Of a DNA stretch of 64,000 nt, positions 1 to 11,832 are shown in pieces. The first letter of the stretch is position 1. Each line of letters opens with the position of its first letter. Origin of the DNA: Luidia sarsii. Its lineage: Eukaryota > Echinodermata > Asteroidea > Paxillosida > Luidiidae. A program made the translations under genes and the position numbers. Location of the stretch: the NCBI GenBank assembly GCA_949987565.1, contig OX465104.1:26859939-26923938 (forward strand). Direction: 5' to 3'. The notes under the pieces are model-generated. The model had not been told where the DNA came from, ran no database searches, and saw only the letters and a program-made list of their open reading frames with translations.

Positions 1-3000
1 AGTTACTCTCTGCCGTCGACCATAATGCCAGCGACTGGACAATGGCAGCTCAGAGAAACAGGTAGGGTCGCTCCCTTCTCCTGAAAATGTTTGAATAAAA
101 AATTGACTCCGAATTCAGATGTTTTGACTCAGGCCATTCGAGGAATCCTAGGGCTACTTTCAAGACAATTTTCAAGGATGAAAACCTAAAATGTAATACG
201 ATATGAACACGCAAGGAATATATCTCTGCCCATCACCTGCAAAATCTGCGAATCAACGTCCGCTCGTATGAATACACAGTTGACACTCAGACGGATGAAG
301 GGTCGTTGCCTTTCCGTGGAAAACCATCAAAAGAAATGTTCTCCAAACTCAGTAACTTTAACACTTGTCGTTAGAGGAACCCTAGACCTCTTCTTAGGGC
401 AAATTTGAATCTCGTCAGCATCATATTTAATGAAATATTAATTTGCAAAGCCTATATTCCTACTCAGTTACTCTCTGCCGTCGACCATAATGCCAGCGAC
501 TGGACAATGGCAGCTCAGAGAAACAGGTAGGGTCGCTCCCTTCTCCTGAAAATGTTTGAATAGAAATTGACTCCGAATTCAGATGTTTTGACTCAGGCCA
601 TTCGAGGAATCCTAGGGCTACTTTCAAGACAATTTTCAAGGATGAAAACCTAAAATGTAATACGATATGAACACGCAAGGAATATATCTCTGCCCATCAC
701 CTGCAAAATCTGCGAATCAACGTCCGCTCGTATGAATACACAGTTGACACTCAGACGGATGAAGGGTCGTTGCCTTTCCGTGGAAAACCATCAAAAGAAA
801 TGTTCTCCAAACTCAGTAACTTTAACACTTGTCGTTAGAGGAACCCTAGACCTCTTCTTATGGCAAATTTGAATCTTGTCAGCATCATATTTAATGAAAT
901 ATTAATTTGCAAACCCTATCTTCCTACTCAGTTACCCTCTGCCGTCGACCATAATGCCAGCGACTGGACAATGGCAGCTCAGAGAAACAGGTAGGGTCGC
1001 TCCCTTCTCCTGAAAATGTTTGAATAGAAATTGACTCCGAATTCAGATGTTTTGACTCAGGCCATTCGAGGAATCGTAGGGCTACTTTCAAGACAATTTT
1101 CAAGGATGAAAACCTAAAATTTAATACGATATGAACACGCAAGGAATATATCTCTGCCCATCACCTTCAAAATCTGCGAATCAACGTCCGCTCGTATGAA
1201 TGCACAGTTGACACTAAGACATATGAAAGGTCGTTGCCTTTCCGTGGATAATTTTTAAAAGAAATGTTCTCCAAACTCAGTAACTTTAACACTTGTCGTT
1301 AGAGGAACCCTAGACCTCTTCCTAGGGCAAATTTGAATCTCGTCAGCATCATATTTAATGAAATATTAATTTGCAAACCCTATATTCCTACTCAGTTATT
1401 CTCTGCCGTCGACCATAATGCCAGCGACTGGACAATGGCAGCTCAGAGAAACAGGTAGGGTCGCTCCCTTCTCCTGAAAATGTTTGAATAGAAATTGACT
1501 CCGAATTCAGATGTTTTGACTCAGGCCATTCGAGGAATCGTAGGGCTACTTTCAAGTCAATTTTCAAGGATGAAAACCTAAAATGTAATACGATATGAAC
1601 ACGCAAGGAATATATCTCTGCCCATCACCTGCAAAATCTGCGAATCAACGTCCGCTCGTGTGAATACACAGTTGACACTCAGACAGATGAAAGGTCGTTG
1701 CCTTTCCGTGGAAAATTATCAAAAAAAATGTTCTCCAAACTCAGTAACTTTAACACTTGTCGTTAGAGGAACCCTAGACCTCTTCCTAGGGCAAATTTGA
1801 ATCTCGTCAGCATCATATTTGATGAAATATTAATTTGCAAACCCTATATTCCTACTCAGTTACTCTCTGCCGTCGACCATAATGCCAGCGACTGGACAAT
1901 GGCAGCTCAGAGAAACAGGTAGGGTCGCTCCCTTCTCCTGAAAATGTTTGAATAGAAATTGACTCCGAATTCAGATGTTTTGACTCAGGCCATTCGAGGA
2001 ACCCTAGGGCTACTTTCAAGACAATTTTCAAGGATGAAAACCTAAAATGTAATACGATATGAACACGCAAGGAATATATCTCTGCCCATCACCTGCAAAA
2101 TCTGCGAATCAACGTCCGCTCGTATGAATACACAGTTGACACTCAGACGGATGAAGGGTCGTTGCCTTTCCGTGGAAAACCATCAAAAGAAATGTTCTCC
2201 AAACTCAGTAACTTTAACACTTGTCGTTAGAGGAACCCTAGACCTCTTCTTATGGCAAATTTGAATCTTGTCAGCATCATATTTAATGAAATATTAATTT
2301 GCAAACCCTATCTTCCTACTCAGTTACCCTCTGCCGTCGACCATAATGCCAGCGACTGGACAAGGGCAGCTCAGAGAAACAGGTAGGGTCGCTCCCTTCT
2401 CCTGAAAATGTTTGAATAGAAATTGACTCCGAATTCAGATGTTTTGACTCAGGCCATTCGAGGAATCCTAGGGCTACTTTCAAGCCAATTTTCAAGGATG
2501 AAAACCTAAAATGTAATACGATATGAACACGCAAGGAATATATCTCTGCCCATCAACTTCAAAATCTGCGAATCAACGTCCGCTCGTATGAATACACAGT
2601 TGACACTCAGACGGATGAAGGGTCGTTGCCTTTCCGTGGAAAACCATCAAAAGAAATGTTCTCCACACTCAGTAACTTTAACACTTGTCGTTAGAGGAAC
2701 CCTAGACCTCTTCTTAGGGCAAATTTGAATCTCGTCAGCATCATATTTAATGAAATATTAATTTGCAAACCCTATCTTCATACTCAGTTACTCTCTGCCG
2801 TCGACCATAATGCCAGCGACTGGACAATGGCAGCTCAGAGAAACAGGTAGGGTCGCTCCCTTCTCCTGAAAATGTTTGAATAGAAATTGACTCCGAATTC
2901 AGATGTTTTGACTCAGGCCATTCGAGGAATCCTAGGGCTACTTTCAAGACAATTTTCAAGGATGAAAACCTAAAATTTAATACGATATGAACACGCAAGG

Positions 3001-4641
3001 AATATATCTCTGCCCATCACCTTCAAAATCTGCGAATCAACGTCCGCTCGTATGAATGCACAGTTGACACTAAGACATATGAAAGGTCGTTGCCTTTCCG
3101 TGGATAATTTTTAAAAGAAATGTTCTCCAAACTCAGTAACTTTAACACTTGTCGTTAGAGGAACCCTAGACCTCTTCCTAGGGCAAATTTGAATCTCGTC
3201 AGCATCATATTTAATGAAATATTAATTTGCAAACCCTATATTCCTACTCAGTTATTCTCTGCCGTCGACCATAATGCCAGCGACTGGACAATGGCAGCTC
3301 AGAGAAACAGGTAGGGTCGCTCCCTTCTCCTGAAAATGTTTGAATAGAAATTGACTTCGAATTCAGATGTTTTGACTCAGGCCATTCGAGGAATCGTAGG
3401 GCTACTTTCAAGACAATTTTCAAGGATGAAAACCTAAAATGTAATACGATATGAACACGCAAGGAATATATCTCTGCCCATCACCTGCAAAATCTGCGAA
3501 TCAACGTCCGCTCGTATGAATACACAGTTGACACTCAGACGGATGAAGGGTCGTTGCCTTTCCGTGGAAAACCATCAAAAGAAATGTTCTCCAAACTCAG
3601 TAACTTTAACACTTGTCGTTAGAGGAACCCTAGACCTCTTCCTAGGGCAAATTTGAATCTCGTCAGCATCATATTTAATGAAATATTAATTTGCAAACCC
3701 TATCTTCCTACTCAGTTACGCTCTGCCGTCGACCATAATGTCAGCGACTGGACAATGGCAGCTCAGAGAAACAGGTAGGGTCGCTCCCTTCTCCTGAAAA
3801 TGTTTGAATAGAAATTGACTCCGAATTCAGATGTTTTGACTCAGGGCATTCGAGGAATCCTAGGGCTACTTTCAAGCCAAGTTTCAAGGATGAAAACCTA
3901 AAATGTAATACGATATGAACACGCAAGGAATATATCTCTGCCCATCACCTGCAAAATCTGCGAATCAACGTACGCTCGTGTGAATACACAGTTGACACTC
4001 AGACAGATGAAAGGTCGTTGCCTTTCCGTGGAAAATTATCAAAAGAAATGTTCTCCAAACTCAGTAACTTTAACACTTGTCGTTAGAGGAACCCTAGACC
4101 TCTTCCTAGGGCAAATTTGAATCTTGTCAGCATCATATTTAATGAAATATTCATTTGCAAACCCTATCTTCCTACTCAGTTACCCTCTGCCGTCGACCAT
4201 AATGCCAGCGACTGGACAATGGCAGCTCAGAGAAACAGGTAGGGTCGCTCCCTTCTCCTGAAAATGTTTGAATAGAAATTGACTCCGAATTCAGATGTTT
4301 TGACTCAGGCCATTCGAGGAATCCTAGGGCTACTTTCAAGCCAATTTTCAAGGATGAAAACCTAAAATGTAATACGATATGAACACGCAAGGAATATATC
4401 TCTGCCCATCACCTGCAAAATCTGCGAATCAACGTACGCTCGTGTGAATACACAGTTGACACTCAGACAGATGAAAGGTCGTTGCCTTTCCGTGGAAAAC
4501 CATCAAAAGAAATGTTCTCCAAACTCAGTAACTTTAACACTTGTCGTTAGAGGAAGCCTAGACCTCTTCTTAGGGCAAATTTGAATCTTGTCAGCATCAT
4601 ATTTAATGAAATATTAATTTGCAAACCCTATATTCCTACTC
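1..4641. repeat. 10-monomer higher-order unit, first copy
   Basis: The run starting with the 465-bp extra-A monomer at 1 repeats at 4,642, a 4,641-bp period (nine monomers of 464 plus one of 465). Subtype order agrees for about the first four monomers (extra-A, CAAGACAATTTTC type, ATTTAATACG type, TCAGTTATTCTC type). After that the second copy matches the 3,250-4,177 part of the first copy instead, at an offset of 2,785 bp (6 x 464 + 1). The second unit is therefore a shortened mosaic of the first. Confidence 0.7.
466..929. repeat. Reference 464-bp monomer, an ancestral dimer
   Basis: A representative monomer. Words in the first half recur in the second half at 234-bp distance: GGGTCGCTCCCTT (530) and GGGTCGTTGCCTT (764); CTCCGAATTCAG (571) and CTCCAAACTCAG (805); CGAGGAATCCTAG (603) and AGAGGAACCCTAG (837); GCAAGG (675) and GCAAAC (909). 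The remaining part aligns as TGCGAATCAACG (711) with TGCCGTCGACC of the next monomer (940), a 229-bp distance. The monomer is best explained as two diverged ~230-234-bp repeats that became the unit of amplification. Confidence 0.85.
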
Positions 4642-7600
4642 AGTTACTCTCTGCCGTCGACCATAATGCCAGCGACTGGACAATGGCAGCTCAGAGAAAC
4701 AGGTAGGGTCGCTCCCTTCTCCTGAAAATGTTTGAATAAAAAATTGACTCCGAATTCAGATGTTTTGACTCAGGCCATTCGAGGAATCCTAGGGCTACTT
4801 TCAAGACAATTTTCAAGGATGAAAACCTAAAATGTAATACGATATGAACACGCAAGGAATATATCTCTGCCCATCACCTGCAAAATCTGCGAATCAACGT
4901 CCGCTCGTATGAATACACAGTTGACACTCAGACGGATGAAGGGTCGTTGCCTTTCCGTGGAAAACCATCAAAAGAAATGTTCTCCAAACTCAGTAACTTT
5001 AACACTTGTCGTTAGAGGAACCCTAGACCTCTTCTTAGGGCAAATTTGAATCTCGTCAGCATCATATTTAATGAAATATTAATTTGCAAAGCCTATATTC
5101 CTACTCAGTTACTCTCTGCCGTCGACCATAATGCCAGCGACTGGACAATGGCAGCTCAGAGAAACAGGTAGGGTCGCTCCCTTCTCCTGAAAATGTTTGA
5201 ATAGAAATTGACTCCGAATTCAGATGTTTTGACTCAGGCCATTCGAGGAATCCTAGGGCTACTTTCAAGACAATTTTCAAGGATGAAAACCTAAAATGTA
5301 ATACGATATGAACACGCAAGGAATATATCTCTGCCCATCACCTGCAAAATCTGCGAATCAACGTCCGCTCGTATGAATACACAGTTGACACTCAGACGGA
5401 TGAAGGGTCGTTGCCTTTCCGTGGAAAACCATCAAAAGAAATGTTCTCCAAACTCAGTAACTTTAACACTTGTCGTTAGAGGAACCCTAGACCTCTTCTT
5501 ATGGCAAATTTGAATCTTGTCAGCATCATATTTAATGAAATATTAATTTGCAAACCCTATCTTCCTACTCAGTTACCCTCTGCCGTCGACCATAATGCCA
5601 GCGACTGGACAATGGCAGCTCAGAGAAACAGGTAGGGTCGCTCCCTTCTCCTGAAAATGTTTGAATAGAAATTGACTCCGAATTCAGATGTTTTGACTCA
5701 GGCCATTCGAGGAATCGTAGGGCTACTTTCAAGACAATTTTCAAGGATGAAAACCTAAAATTTAATACGATATGAACACGCAAGGAATATATCTCTGCCC
5801 ATCACCTTCAAAATCTGCGAATCAACGTCCGCTCGTATGAATGCACAGTTGACACTAAGACATATGAAAGGTCGTTGCCTTTCCGTGGATAATTTTTAAA
5901 AGAAATGTTCTCCAAACTCAGTAACTTTAACACTTGTCGTTAGAGGAACCCTAGACCTCTTCCTAGGGCAAATTTGAATCTCGTCAGCATCATATTTAAT
6001 GAAATATTAATTTGCAAACCCTATATTCCTACTCAGTTATTCTCTGCCGTCGACCATAATGCCAGCGACTGGACAATGGCAGCTCAGAGAAACAGGTAGG
6101 GTCGCTCCCTTCTCCTGAAAATGTTTGAATAGAAATTGACTCCGAATTCAGATGTTTTGACTCAGGCCATTCGAGGAATCGTAGGGCTACTTTCAAGACA
6201 ATTTTCAAGGATGAAAACCTAAAATGTAATACGATATGAACACGCAAGGAATATATCTCTGCCCATCACCTGCAAAATCTGCGAATCAACGTCCGCTCGT
6301 ATGAATACCCAGTTGACACTCAGACGGATGAAGGGTCGTTGCCTTTCCGTGGAAAACCATCAAAAGAAATGTTCTCCAAACTCAGTAACTTTAACACTTG
6401 TCGTTAGAGGAACCCTAGACCTCTTCCTAGGGCAAATTTGAATCTCGTCAGCATCATATTTAATGAAATATTAATTTGCAAACCCTATCTTCCTACTCAG
6501 TTACGCTCTGCCGTCGACCATAATGTCAGCGACTGGACAATGGCAGCTCAGAGAAACAGGTAGGGTCGCTCCCTTCTCCTGAAAATGTTTGAATAGAAAT
6601 TGACTCCGAATTCAGATGTTTTGACTCAGGGCATTCGAGGAATCCTAGGGCTACTTTCAAGCCAAGTTTCAAGGATGAAAACCTAAAATGTAATACGATA
6701 TGAACACGCAAGGAATATATCTCTGCCCATCACCTGCAAAATCTGCGAATCAACGTACGCTCGTGTGAATACACAGTTGACACTCAGACAGATGAAAGGT
6801 CGTTGCCTTTCCGTGGAAAATTATCAAAAGAAATGTTCTCCAAACTCAGTAACTTTAACACTTGTCGTTAGAGGAACCCTAGACCTCTTCCTAGGGCAAA
6901 TTTGAATCTCGTCAGCATCATATTTAATGAAATATTAATTTGCAAACCCTATATTCCTACTCAGTTACTCTCTGCCGTCGACCATAATGCCAGCGACTGG
7001 ACAATGGCAGCTCAGAGAAACAGGTAGGGTCGCTCCCTTCTCCTGAAAATGTTTGAATAGAAATTGACTCCGAATTCAGATGTTTTGACTCAGGCCATTC
7101 GAGGAATCCTAGGGCTACTTTCAAGACAATTTTCAAGGATGAAAACCTAAAATGTAATACGATATGAACACGCAAGGAATATATCTCTGCCCATCACCTG
7201 CAAAATCTGCGAATCAACGTCCGCTCGTATGAATACACAGTTGACACTCAGACGGATGAAGGGTCGTTGCCTTTCCGTGGAAAACCATCAAAAGAAATGT
7301 TCTCCAAACTCAGTAACTTTAACACTTGTCGTTAGAGGAACCCTAGACCTCTTCTTAGGGCAAATTTGAATCTCGTCAGCATCATATTTAATGAAATATT
7401 AATTTGCAAACCCTATCTTCCTACTCAGTTACTCTCTGCCGTCGACCATAATGTCAGCGACTGGACAATGGCAGCTCAGAGAAACAGGTAGGGTCGCTCC
7501 CTTCTCCTGAAAATGTTTGAATAGAATTTGACCCCGAATTCAGATGTTTTGACTCAGGGCATTCGAGGAATCCTAGGGCTACTTTCAAGCCAAGTTTCAA

Positions 7601-8145
7601 GAATCAAAACCTAAAATGTAATACGATATGAACACGCAAGGAATATATCTCTGCCCATCAGATCAAATATCTGCGAATCAACGTCCGCTCGTATGAATAC
7701 ACAGTTGACACTCAGACAGATGAAGGGTCGTTGCCTTTCCGTGGAAAACCATCAGAAGAAATGTTCTCCAAACTCAGTAACTTTAACACCTGTCGTTACA
7801 GGAACCCTAGACCTCTTCCTAGGGCAAATTTGAATATTCGCCAGCATCATATTTAATGAAATATTAATTTGCAAACCCTCTTGCTTGACTTGTTTCTACT
7901 CGGTCTCTTTCTGCCCTCGACCATTAAAAGTACATGAACACACACACACTTCCTCAGTCATAAAGGTTAGTTTCCTTTGCGTGATGATAAAATAATTTAA
8001 ACATGTGCGCTTTCAGTCATTTTAACAATGTTCGACGGCTTATTCCAGATTCATTTTTGTTTCGACCTACTTTATGGCGTTACTTCAGAAATACTTACGC
8101 AAAAGCAAACTTAAGTAAGTCGCCCCATATTCACACCACGCTACC

Positions 8146-8153
8146 ATGCAAAT
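8146..8153 (+). promoter_or_regulatory. Perfect octamer ATGCAAAT in S
   Basis: A perfect POU-domain (Oct) octamer lies in S copy 1. The same octamer is present at the equivalent place in the other full S copies (14,272; 19,959; 28,376; 33,163; 36,559), including the otherwise mutated last copy. It is absent from S-prime, which lacks the left part of S. Whether any factor binds it is unknown, and an 8-mer can arise by chance. Confidence 0.35.
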
Positions 8154-8218
8154 GGCTATACAGGTGCAAATCTAAACAAATCGCCCCATATTCACCAGAC
8201 GCTGTGACGCGTATCGCT

Positions 8219-8965
8219 GCGTATCTTAAGACCGAACAGGTCTGAGAGGATGACCACCTAACTTTTGAGTATCTAGCGAGACCTGTTCACTTAAATAGAC
8301 ACGCACCGTGCACTTGTAGAATCATTTTACTCTTGTCCTTGCGTATCTTTTGACCGCACAGGTCTGAGAGGATGACCAGCTAACCTTTGAATATTCAGCG
8401 AGACCCGTTGACTAGGATAGAGACGGACTGTTCTCTTGTAAAATAATTTTACCTTCGTCCTTGCGTATCTTTTGACCGAACAGGTCTGAGAGGATGACCA
8501 CCTAACTTTGAATATTCGGTGAGACCCGTTGACTAGAATACAGGCGGGCGGTGCTCTTGCACAATTTTTTCACCCTTGTCTTCGCGTATCTTGAAACCGA
8601 ATAGATCTGACTGAATGGCCAATTCCCCTAGAACATACAGGGAAAATATTATGACAAGGGTAGAGGCGGACGATGAACTTGTAGAATCATTTTTTCTTGT
8701 AGAATAGTTTGACTCTTGTCCTTGCGTATCTTTTGACCGAACAGGTCTGAGAGGATGACCACCTAACTTTGAATATTCAGTGAGACCCTTTGACTAGAAT
8801 ACAGGCGGGCGGTGATCTTGCACAATCTTTTCACCCCTGTCTTCGCGTATCTTGAAACCGAACAGATCTGACTGAATGGCCAATCCCACCTATAACATAC
8901 AGGTGGACCATGAACTTGTAGAATCATTTCATCTTCTCGGTGCAGGATACATAGCGCAATGGTTG
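8219..8965. repeat. Nested ~121-bp tandem subrepeat inside S
   Basis: The word GCGTATCTT followed by (T/A/G)nACCGAA(C/T)AG begins at 8,219, 8,341, 8,463, 8,584, 8,724 and 8,845, giving spacings of 122, 122, 121, 140 and 121 bp. Units 1, 2, 3 and 5 carry GGTCTGAGAGGATGACC. Units 4 and 6 carry AGATCTGACTGAATGGCC, so there are two alternating subtypes late in the series. Unit 4 is longer because of an extra CTTGTAGAAT-type duplication near 8,690-8,712. The same six-unit series is present in every full S copy. Confidence 0.88.
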
Positions 8966-9100
8966 TCCCTACACGTTTAACATTACTTCACAAATACATC
9001 ACTTGACTTGCAAAGTGTACATTATCTTTCCGCTACTCTCCGCAGACTGTTCTATGCTCTTCTCAACAAAGACGAGCTCCCTCCTTATTGAAGAGGTTAT

Positions 9101-9890
9101 CCTAGGAATCCTAGGGATACTTCCAAGCCAAGTTTCAAGAATCAAAACCTAAAATGTAATACGATATGAACACGCAAGGAATATATCTCTGCCCATCACC
9201 TGCAAAATCTGCAAATCAACGTCCGCTCGTATGAATACACAGTTGACACTCAGACAGATGAAGGGTCGTTGTCTTTCCGTGGAAAACCATCAAAAGAAAT
9301 GTTCTCCAAACTCAGTAACTTTAACACTTGTCGTTAGAGAAACCCTAGACCTCTTCTTATGGCAAATTTGAATCTTGTCAGCATCATATTTAATGAAATA
9401 TTAATTTGCAAACCCTATCTTCCTACTCAGTTACCCTCTGCCGTCGACCATAATGCCAGCGACTGGACAATGGCAGCTCAGAGAAACAGGTAGGGTCGCT
9501 CCCTTCTCCTGAAAATGTTTGAATAGAAAAATTGACTCCGAATTCAGATGTTTTGACTCAGGCCATTCGAGGAATCCTAGGGCTACTTTCAAGCCAATTT
9601 TCAAGGATGAAAACCTAAAATGTAATACGATATGAACACGCAAGGAATATATCTCTGCCCATCACCTGCAAAATCTGCGAATCAACGTACGCTCATGTGA
9701 ATACACAGTTGACACTCAGACAGATGAAAGGTCGTTGCCTTTCCGTGGAAAACCATCAAAAGAAATGTTCTCCAAACTCAGTAACTTTAACACTTGTCGT
9801 TAGAGGAAGCCTAGACCTCTTCTTAGGGCAAATTTGAATCTTGTCAACATCATATTTAATGAAATATTAATTTGCAAACCCTATCTTCCT
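9101..9890. repeat. Monomer remnant plus one full monomer
   Basis: The array resumes within a monomer (from about monomer position 135), runs to its end, and is followed by one full monomer. That monomer has two extra As after TTTGAATAG near 9,525, making it 466 bp. It ends at CTATCTTCCT, where S-prime begins. Confidence 0.85.
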
Positions 9891-10467
9891 ACCCGTTGAC
9901 TAGAATACAGGCGGGCGGTGCTCTTGCACAATTTTTTCACCCTTTTCTTCGCGTATCTTGAAACCGAATAGATCTGACTGAATGGCCAATTCCCCTAGAA
10001 CATATAGGGAAAATATTATGACAAGGGTAGAGGCGGACGATGAACTTGTAGAATCATTTTTTCTTGTAGCATAGTTTGACTCTTGTCCTTGCGTATCTTT
10101 TGACCGAACAGGTCTGAGAGGATGACCACCTAACTTTGAATATTCAGTGAGACCCTTTGACTAGAATACAGGCGGGCGGTGATCTTGCACAATCTTTTCA
10201 CCCCTGTCTTCGCGTATCTTGAAACCGAACAGATCTGACTGAATGGCCAATCCCACCTATAACATACAGGTGGACCATGAACTTGTAGAATCATTTCATC
10301 TTCTCGGTGCAGGATACATAGCGCAATGGTTGTCCCTACACGTTTAACATTACTTCACAAATACATCACTTGACTTGCAAAGTGTACATTATCTTTCCGC
10401 TACTCTCCGCAGACTGTTCTATGCTCTTCTCAACAAAGACGAGCTCCCTCCTTATTGAAGAGGTTAT
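9891..10467. repeat. S-prime, copy 1 (577-bp right part of S)
   Basis: The monomer tail CTATCTTCCT joins directly to ACCCGTTGACTAG, which lies inside the third 121-bp unit of full S (8,524). From there the sequence follows S to its normal right end. Compared with S copy 1, the copy has TTGTAGCATAG in place of TTGTAGAATAG. S-prime plus 788 bp of monomer sequence makes a 1,365-bp composite unit. Confidence 0.9.
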
Positions 10468-11255
10468 CCTAGGAATCCTAGGGATACTTCCAAGCCAAGT
10501 TTCAAGAATCAAAACCTAAAATGTAATACGATATGAACACGCAAGGAATATATCTCTGCCCATCACCTCCAAAATCTGCAAATCAACGTCCGCTCGTATG
10601 AATACACAGTTGACACTCAGACAGATGAAGGGTCGTTGTCTTTCCGTGGAAAACCATCAAAAGAAATGTTCTCCAAACTCAGTAACTTTAACACTTGTCG
10701 TTAGAGGAACCCTAGACCTCTTCTTATGGCAAATTTGAATCTTGTCAGCATCATATTTAATGAAATATTAATTTGCAAACCCTATCTTCCTACTCAGTTA
10801 CCCTCTGCCGTCGACCATAATGCCAGCGACTGGACAATGGCAGCTCAGAGAAACAGGTAGGGTCGCTCCCTTCTCCTGAAAATGTTTGAATAGAAATTGA
10901 CTCCGAATTCAGATGTTTTGACTCAGGCCATTCGAGGAATCCTAGGGCTACTTTCAAGCCAATTTTCAAGGATGAAAACCTAAAATGTAATACGATATGA
11001 ACACGCAAGGAATATATCTCTGCCCATCACCTGCAAAATCTGCGAATCAACGTACGCTCGTGTGAATACACAGTTGACACTCAGACAGATGAAAGGTCGT
11101 TGCCTTTCCGTGGAAAACCATCAAAAGAAATGTTCTCCAAACTCAGTAACTTTAACACTTGTCGTTAGAGGAAGCCTAGACCTCTTCTTAGGGCAAATTT
11201 GAATCTTGTCAGCATCATATTTAATGAAATATTAATTTGCAAACCCTATCTTCCT
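10468..11255. repeat. Monomer part of 1,365-bp composite unit
   Basis: About 788 bp of monomer sequence (a 324-bp right part and one full 464-bp monomer) between two S-prime copies. It repeats the 9,101-9,890 part without its two-base insertion. Confidence 0.85.
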
Positions 11256-11832
11256 ACCCGTTGACTAGAATACAGGCGGGCGGTGCTCTTGCACAATTTT
11301 TTCACCCTTGTCTTCGCGTATCTTGAAACCGAATAGATCTGACTGAATGGCCAATTCCCCTAGAACATACAGGGAAAATATTATGACAAGGGTAGAGGCG
11401 GACGATGAACTTGTAGAATCATTTTTTCTTGTAGCATAGTTTGACTCTTGTCCTTGCGTATCTTTTGACCGAACAGGTCTGAGAGGATGACCACCTAACT
11501 TTGAATATTCAGTGAGACCCTTTGACTAGAATACAGGCGGGCGGTGATCTTGCACAATCTTTTCACCCCTGTCTTCGCGTATCTTGAAACCGAACAGATC
11601 TGACTGAATGGCCAATCCCACCTATAACATACAGGTGGACCATGAACTTGTAGAATCATTTCATCTTCTCGGTGCAGGATACATAGCGCAATGGTTGTCC
11701 CTACACGTTTAACATTACTTCACAAATACATCACTTGACTTGCAAAGTGTACATTATCTTTCCGCTACTCTCCGCAGACTGTTCTATGCTCTTCTCAACA
11801 AAGACGAGCTCCCTCCTTATTGAAGAGGTTAT
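11256..11832. repeat. S-prime, copy 2
   Basis: Same left breakpoint and same TTGTAGCATAG marker as copy 1, exactly 1,365 bp downstream of it. Confidence 0.9.

Larger units (their letters stand above)
1..7924. repeat. Uninterrupted run of 17 satellite monomers
   Basis: Seventeen consecutive 464-bp monomers without S. Most are exactly 464 bp; those starting at 1 and 4,642 are 465 bp because of an extra A in the A-rich run after TTTGAATA. Subtypes can be told apart by single-base markers: GAATCG versus GAATCC before TAGGGCTAC; CAAGACAATTTTC versus CAAGCCAATTTTC versus CAAGCCAAGTTTC; ATTTAATACG versus ATGTAATACG. The last monomer (from 7,427) is a distinct S-proximal subtype with GATCAAATATCTG, CAGAAGAAATG, GTTACAGG and GAATATTCGCC. 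Confidence 0.95.
7925..9100. repeat. S segment, copy 1 (full length, 1,176 bp)
   Basis: Monomer homology breaks after CCCTCGACCAT and resumes at CCTAGGAATCCTAGGG, so S replaces about 110 bp of a monomer rather than being cleanly inserted. From left to right it contains a short CA run, a region with an ATGCAAAT octamer, two copies of CGCCCCATATTCAC, a ~121-bp tandem subrepeat (8,219-8,965), and a right part around 9,030-9,090 that resembles a decayed monomer start (CTACTCTCCGCAG against TTACTCTCTGCCG). No terminal inverted repeats, target-site duplication or transposase were seen, so I do not call it a transposon. Confidence 0.9.

Noticed and set aside
600..620. CENP-B-box-like match (TTCGAGGAATCCTAGG) in the 464-bp monomer
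   Set aside because: TTCG, the central A and a following C fit, but the required CGGG is CTAG. One partial match per 464 bp is close to chance.
460..678. A ~72-codon minus-strand ORF recurring once per 464-bp monomer across 0-36 kb
   Set aside because: It recurs only because the DNA recurs. Single-base insertions (monomers at 1, 4,642 and 9,437) and start-site changes destroy or shorten it without any sign of selection, and the product matches nothing known to me.
836..862. Telomere-like words (AACCCTAGACC, CCTAGGGC) in the monomer
   Set aside because: Only isolated hexamer-like matches, no tandem TTAGGG or TTTAGGG run. They are explained by the ancestral duplicated half-repeat.
8003..8245. 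80-codon plus-strand ORF in each full S (also 14,129; 19,816; 28,233; 33,020; 36,416)
   Set aside because: The six copies are nearly identical as DNA, so conservation is uninformative. Composition is not protein-like, its 3' end runs into the 121-bp tandem repeat, and no promoter or domain is visible.
7925..9100. S as a transposon inserted in the satellite
   Set aside because: No terminal inverted repeats, target-site duplication or transposase. About 110 bp of monomer is missing at the site, and the right end of S itself looks like decayed monomer.
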